A stretch of DNA of 16,103 nt from Deltaproteobacteria bacterium (lineage in GTDB: Bacteria > Desulfobacterota > Desulfofervidia > Desulfofervidales > DG-60): contig JAGGTC010000160.1 in NCBI GenBank assembly GCA_021163945.1, positions 1-16,103 on the forward strand, given 5' to 3'. The notes under the pieces were generated by a model, which was not told the DNA's origin, searched no databases, and saw only the letters and a list, made by a program, of their open reading frames with translations. Numbering within the stretch: position 1 is the first letter of the stretch; every line of letters begins with the position of its first letter. Both the position numbers and the translations under genes were made by a program. Positions 13,844-16,103 of this stretch are shown one piece after another.

Positions 13844-13872
13844 AAACTAAGCTACCTTTATCTTTTTGTCAA
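13844..13872 (-). promoter_or_regulatory. promoter of the glycosyltransferase-tatA operon (predicts leaderless mRNA)
   Basis: On the minus strand, perfect TTGACA (13872-13867), a 17-base spacer and TAGTTT (13849-13844). The ATG at 13835 begins after eight intervening bases, leaving at most one or two untranslated bases and no room for a Shine-Dalgarno. Confidence 0.65.
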
Positions 13873-13885
13873 GCTTGAGGCAGTA

Positions 13886-13914
13886 TTGCTATTCACCCCT
13901 CCCTAAGTTAATAT
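13886..13914 (+). promoter_or_regulatory. candidate promoter of the HEAT-repeat gene
   Basis: TTGCTA (13886-13891, four of six), 17 bases, TAATAT (13909-13914, four of six). Transcription would start near 13921, followed by AAGG (13924-13927) seven bases before the ATG at 13935, a normal short leader with a Shine-Dalgarno. It is divergent from the glycosyltransferase operon promoter, with the -35 elements about 13 bases apart. Confidence 0.5.
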
Positions 13915-13934
13915 TAAGTCATGAAGGCAATTAA

Positions 13935-14630
13935 ATGAGAAAATTAATTAAACAGCAGATTAAGGCCCTCTTGCAAGAGAGAAATTTTGAAAAATTACTT
14001 AATTTATGTGAAGAAAACACACATGCATGGAAGGCCTTAAGGTTTTGCCTTTATGAGACAGATGAAGAAATACGCTGGGCAGCAATTGAGGCTACAGCGA
14101 AATTGATGCAAAGGTGGTGGCAGAAAGGTAAAAGAGAAAAGGTGCGTGAATATATGAGAAACCTCTTTTGGTCCATGAATGATGAATCTGGTGGCATTGG
14201 CTGGAGTGCGCCTCAAAGCGTAGCTGAAATAATCATTCATATTCCACAGTTGTTAAGGCCATATGGTAGTATGATGATTGGCCATGCCCTTGATGAGCCA
14301 CCTTTAGTTAAAAGTGGTCTGTGGGGGATAGGACGATTAGGTAGGCACTTAACTGACATTATAAAGTATTTCCAGGATAAGCTACTTATCGTCTTCCAGG
14401 TCAATGATACTGAAACAATAGGACTAGCGGCTTGGTCTATGGGAGAAGTTGGTTTTACTCCGGCCCTTCCCTTCCTCAAAAAATTGCAGAAACGCAGAGA
14501 AAGGGTGCAGATTTATATAGAGGGCCATTTTTATGAGAAGACCTTAGGACAGTGGGCAAAGGAGGCAATTACTAAAATAAAAAACACAGAAATAGGTCTT
14601 GACAAGATTTTGCTTTCTGACAACATTTAG
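13935..14630 (+). CDS. HEAT-repeat-like helical protein (DVU0298-type), function unknown
   Basis: A 231-residue soluble, helix-rich protein without signal or membrane segment. Repeating units such as DEEIRWAAIEATAKLM, PPLVKSGLWGIGRLG and DTETIGLAAWSMGEVGFTPALPFLKKL have the spacing of HEAT/PBS-lyase repeats, scaffolds for protein-protein contacts. The central EYMRNLFWSMNDESGGIGWSAPQSVAEI stretch is conserved, from memory, in a deltaproteobacterial family named after Desulfovibrio DVU0298, which I cannot verify here. No catalytic motif is seen. AAGG seven bases before the ATG supports the start. It lies upstream of tRNA-Arg, facing the same way. Function cannot be inferred from its neighbours. 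Confidence 0.7.
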   Translation: MRKLIKQQIKALLQERNFEKLLNLCEENTHAWKALRFCLYETDEEIRWAAIEATAKLMQRWWQKGKREKVREYMRNLFWSMNDESGGIGWSAPQSVAEIIIHIPQLLRPYGSMMIGHALDEPPLVKSGLWGIGRLGRHLTDIIKYFQDKLLIVFQVNDTETIGLAAWSMGEVGFTPALPFLKKLQKRRERVQIYIEGHFYEKTLGQWAKEAITKIKNTEIGLDKILLSDNI

Positions 14631-14638
14631 TATATAAA
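14610..14638 (+). promoter_or_regulatory. candidate tRNA-Arg promoter
   Basis: TTGCTT (14610-14615), 17 bases, TATAAA (14633-14638) within TATATAAACC, overlapping the end of the HEAT-repeat gene. Start of transcription would be near 14645, followed by the tRNA at 14647. The CCCC just after the -10 is a GC-rich discriminator of the kind seen at stable-RNA promoters. Confidence 0.45.
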
Positions 14639-14646
14639 CCCCTTAG

Positions 14647-14719
<73 letters not shown>

Positions 14720-14765
14720 TATCTCCTTTAAAGAGGCCAAAGGTCTCCCTGCCAAATGTGGTTGA

Positions 14766-15692
14766 ATGATCAAAAAGGTAACAAAGGATCGTATTAGGAT
14801 AATCAACCTTATCATCTTAATTTTCTTGGGGGGTCTAATGGCCTCTAGGGCCAATGCCACAGGTGCATTTACCTATAGATTTCCAACAAAAAAGGGGATA
14901 GACCCTGAGGCTATAACCGTAGTAGGTGTAATTAGACACTACACAGTAAAGGAGGATGACACCCTACTAGACATAGCCCGAAGATTTGATTTAGGCTTTT
15001 GTGAGATAAATGCCTTGTATCCAAAGATGGACCCCTGGCTTCCACCTGTAGGAAAAGGGTTATTAATCCCTACCTCATGGGTCATACCAAACACAAGGTT
15101 CCATGGCATAGTGATAAATATACCTGAAATGAGGCTTTATCTTTATCTAAAACACATAAATATGGTTACCTCATTCCCTATAGGGATAGGAGATTATGGA
15201 TTTGCCACCCCAGTTGGCATATTTACTGTAACAGGAAAGCGTGCAAACCCAAGCTGGCGGATACCTAAGAGTCTCCAAGAAGAGTATGAGATGAAGATTA
15301 TGCCACCTGGCCCTGAAAATCCCTTAGGTGCTTATTGCCTTAACCTATCTCCTGGTACATATAGGATCCATGGAACCCATCAGCCATGGGGGATAGGCCG
15401 CCTTGTAAGCCATGGATGCATAAGGCTATATCCAGAGGATATTAGTATATTGTACAGATTGGTACCTGTAGGGACCAAGGTAGAGATTATATACGAACCA
15501 GTAAAGATAGGTTTTAAGAAGGGAAAGGTATATATAGAGGTTCACTCAGATATATATGGAAAAATACAGGATCTTTTCTTATATGCCAAAGATAAGATAA
15601 AACAATTAGACTTATTGGATAAAGTAGATATAAATAAAATAAAATTGGCCGTCAATGCAAAAAACGGGATACCTATAGATATTACTAAATAA
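14766..15692 (+). CDS. L,D-transpeptidase with LysM domain (YkuD/ErfK family)
   Basis: A 308-residue exported protein with a signal peptide (basic MIKKVTKDRIR, hydrophobic 13-25, cleavage after ANA near residue 31). A LysM peptidoglycan-binding domain spans about 58-104 (HYTVKEDDTLLDIARRFDL...GKGLLIPTSW). The YkuD catalytic domain spans about 112-245 with HGT (202-204) and the nucleophile motif SHGCIRL (215-221, Cys218). Such enzymes make 3-3 crosslinks in peptidoglycan or attach lipoproteins to it in the periplasm. A lysine-rich tail of about 60 residues follows. No clear Shine-Dalgarno or promoter lies in the 46 bases after tRNA-Arg, so it may be read from the tRNA promoter. The convergent neighbour is an Lpp-like lipoprotein, a possible substrate. 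Confidence 0.92.
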   Translation: MIKKVTKDRIRIINLIILIFLGGLMASRANATGAFTYRFPTKKGIDPEAITVVGVIRHYTVKEDDTLLDIARRFDLGFCEINALYPKMDPWLPPVGKGLLIPTSWVIPNTRFHGIVINIPEMRLYLYLKHINMVTSFPIGIGDYGFATPVGIFTVTGKRANPSWRIPKSLQEEYEMKIMPPGPENPLGAYCLNLSPGTYRIHGTHQPWGIGRLVSHGCIRLYPEDISILYRLVPVGTKVEIIYEPVKIGFKKGKVYIEVHSDIYGKIQDLFLYAKDKIKQLDLLDKVDINKIKLAVNAKNGIPIDITK

Positions 15693-15694
15693 AT

Positions 15695-15731
15695 AAAAAA
15701 GCTGTCAGAATATTCTAAAGCCTTTATTTAT
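15695..15731. terminator. probable bidirectional terminator between convergent genes
   Basis: An imperfect hairpin (15700-15722) centred on the palindrome AGAATATTCT, with AGCT pairing AGCC (one G-U pair) and one mismatch. On the minus strand it is followed by a T-run (complement of 15695-15699), on the plus strand by TTTATTTAT (15723-15731). It fits the 39-base gap between the transpeptidase and lipoprotein stops and could end both transcripts. Confidence 0.55.
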
Positions 15732-16070
15732 CTACTTTTTTAAACTTTTCTCAAAGATTCTCTCTGCCTTCTTTGCCGCTGCCTCTGCCCTTTTTGCCGC
15801 TGCCTCTGCCCTCTCTGCTGCCGCCTCACACCTCATTGCAGCATCCCTTGAGGTCCTCATCGCCTCATCGGCCTTTTCTATGGCAGTATCCGCCTTGGAT
15901 GCTGCTTCATCAGCCTTTGCCTTTGCCTCTTGTGCAGTCTTTAAGGCAGTGTCTGCTGTTGTCTTTACCTCATTAAGTGCCTTTTGGGAGGCACACCCAG
16001 ACACTATTACAACAAATAGAAAAATCATACACGCAAATGACCCTATCTTTGCCATCCAGCCCTTACTCAT
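15732..16070 (-). CDS. Lpp-like alanine-zipper lipoprotein
   Basis: A 112-residue lipoprotein: basic start, hydrophobic segment, lipobox VSGC with Cys26, then an alanine-rich heptad coiled coil (ADTA...AKADEAASKADTAIEKADEA...RAEAAAK repeats) ending in KSLKK. This is the architecture of the murein lipoprotein Lpp, an outer-membrane trimer whose C-terminal lysine is joined to peptidoglycan by L,D-transpeptidases, but the mature part (about 87 residues) is longer than the 58 of E. coli. A longer frame starts at 16103; I prefer ATG 16070 because AAGGAGG (16081-16075) is spaced ideally for it and a GATAAT -10-like box lies at 16097-16092. Overall similarity could also reflect generic alanine coiled coils. 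Confidence 0.75.
   Translation of the reverse strand: MSKGWMAKIGSFACMIFLFVVIVSGCASQKALNEVKTTADTALKTAQEAKAKADEAASKADTAIEKADEAMRTSRDAAMRCEAAAERAEAAAKRAEAAAKKAERIFEKSLKK
15775..15816 (-). repeat. tandem 21-bp repeat encoding a coiled-coil heptad
   Basis: Two 21-bp units (15775-15795 and 15796-15816) match at 19 of 21 positions, and a third degenerate unit follows (15817-15837). On the coding strand each gives the heptad RAEAAAK, so the repeat adds one coiled-coil turn per unit inside the lipoprotein gene. Confidence 0.8.
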
Positions 16071-16103
16071 CACACCCTCCTTTTTAAAAAGATTATCTAC
16101 CAT

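Noticed and set aside
16071..16103. Upstream ATG giving a 123-residue lipoprotein
   Set aside because: The extra residues overlie the ideal AAGGAGG ribosome site and a -10-like box that serve ATG 16070.

Overview
The window looks like chromosomal DNA from an anaerobic, probably thermophilic Gram-negative bacterium of deltaproteobacterial or sulfate-reducer type. This is an inference from gene content: an NrdG-like radical-SAM activase, a stand-alone precorrin-2 dehydrogenase next to hemA and a system II cytochrome c assembly gene, an MEP-pathway operon, two lipoproteins, and a HEAT-repeat protein resembling a family named after Desulfovibrio. The DNA is AT-rich by eye and very tightly packed. 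I see no insertion sequence, CRISPR array, prophage or integrase, and the genes look like core housekeeping genes.

Layout. 1-725 (+): the last codons of an unidentified gene, coupled to an nrdG-type activase. 727-1503 (-): a divergent MlaE-family permease with no visible partners. 1539-2566 (+): pyrB behind a short leader holding a strong intrinsic terminator and a 15-codon ORF that runs through it, an attenuator layout. 2563-3423 (-): an EamA/DMT exporter. 3513-8333 (+): a five-gene operon xseA-xseB-ispA-dxs plus a four-cysteine zinc-ribbon protein. This is the familiar exonuclease VII/isoprenoid precursor cluster with one extra gene. 8330-9469 (-): a lipoprotein with TPR and S-layer-homology repeats. 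9440-9997 (+): a small diacylglycerol/polyprenol-kinase-like membrane protein whose two ends overlap both neighbours. 13835-9963 (-): an operon in the order glycosyltransferase, precorrin-2 dehydrogenase, CcsA-type heme handling protein, hemA, tatA, joined by overlapping stop/start codons. 13935-14630 (+): a HEAT-repeat protein. 14647-14719 (+): tRNA-Arg(CCG). 14766-15692 (+): a LysM + YkuD L,D-transpeptidase, convergent with an Lpp-like alanine-zipper lipoprotein (15732-16070, -) ending in Lys-Lys.

How the genes fit together. One theme is redox/tetrapyrrole biogenesis: hemA starts tetrapyrrole synthesis, the precorrin-2 dehydrogenase feeds siroheme or the siroheme-derived heme route, CcsA handles heme for cytochromes c, and TatA exports folded redox proteins. 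A second theme is the envelope: isoprenoid precursors (dxs, ispA), a possible lipid kinase, a polyprenyl-phosphate-type glycosyltransferase, an MlaE-like permease, and three proteins that could tie outer membrane to peptidoglycan (SLH lipoprotein, Lpp-like lipoprotein, L,D-transpeptidase).

The two most notable observations are regulatory. First, the pyrB leader resembles the pyrBI attenuator plan of enterobacteria. Second, several promoters (TTGAC-type -35, 17-bp spacer, TAnnnT-type -10) sit so that the start codon falls 5-8 bases after the -10. This predicts leaderless or almost leaderless mRNAs for the EamA, xseA, lipid-kinase-like, glycosyltransferase and possibly mlaE genes, whereas internal or SD-led genes carry clear Shine-Dalgarno sequences. 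No stretch above 300 bases lacks a gene.
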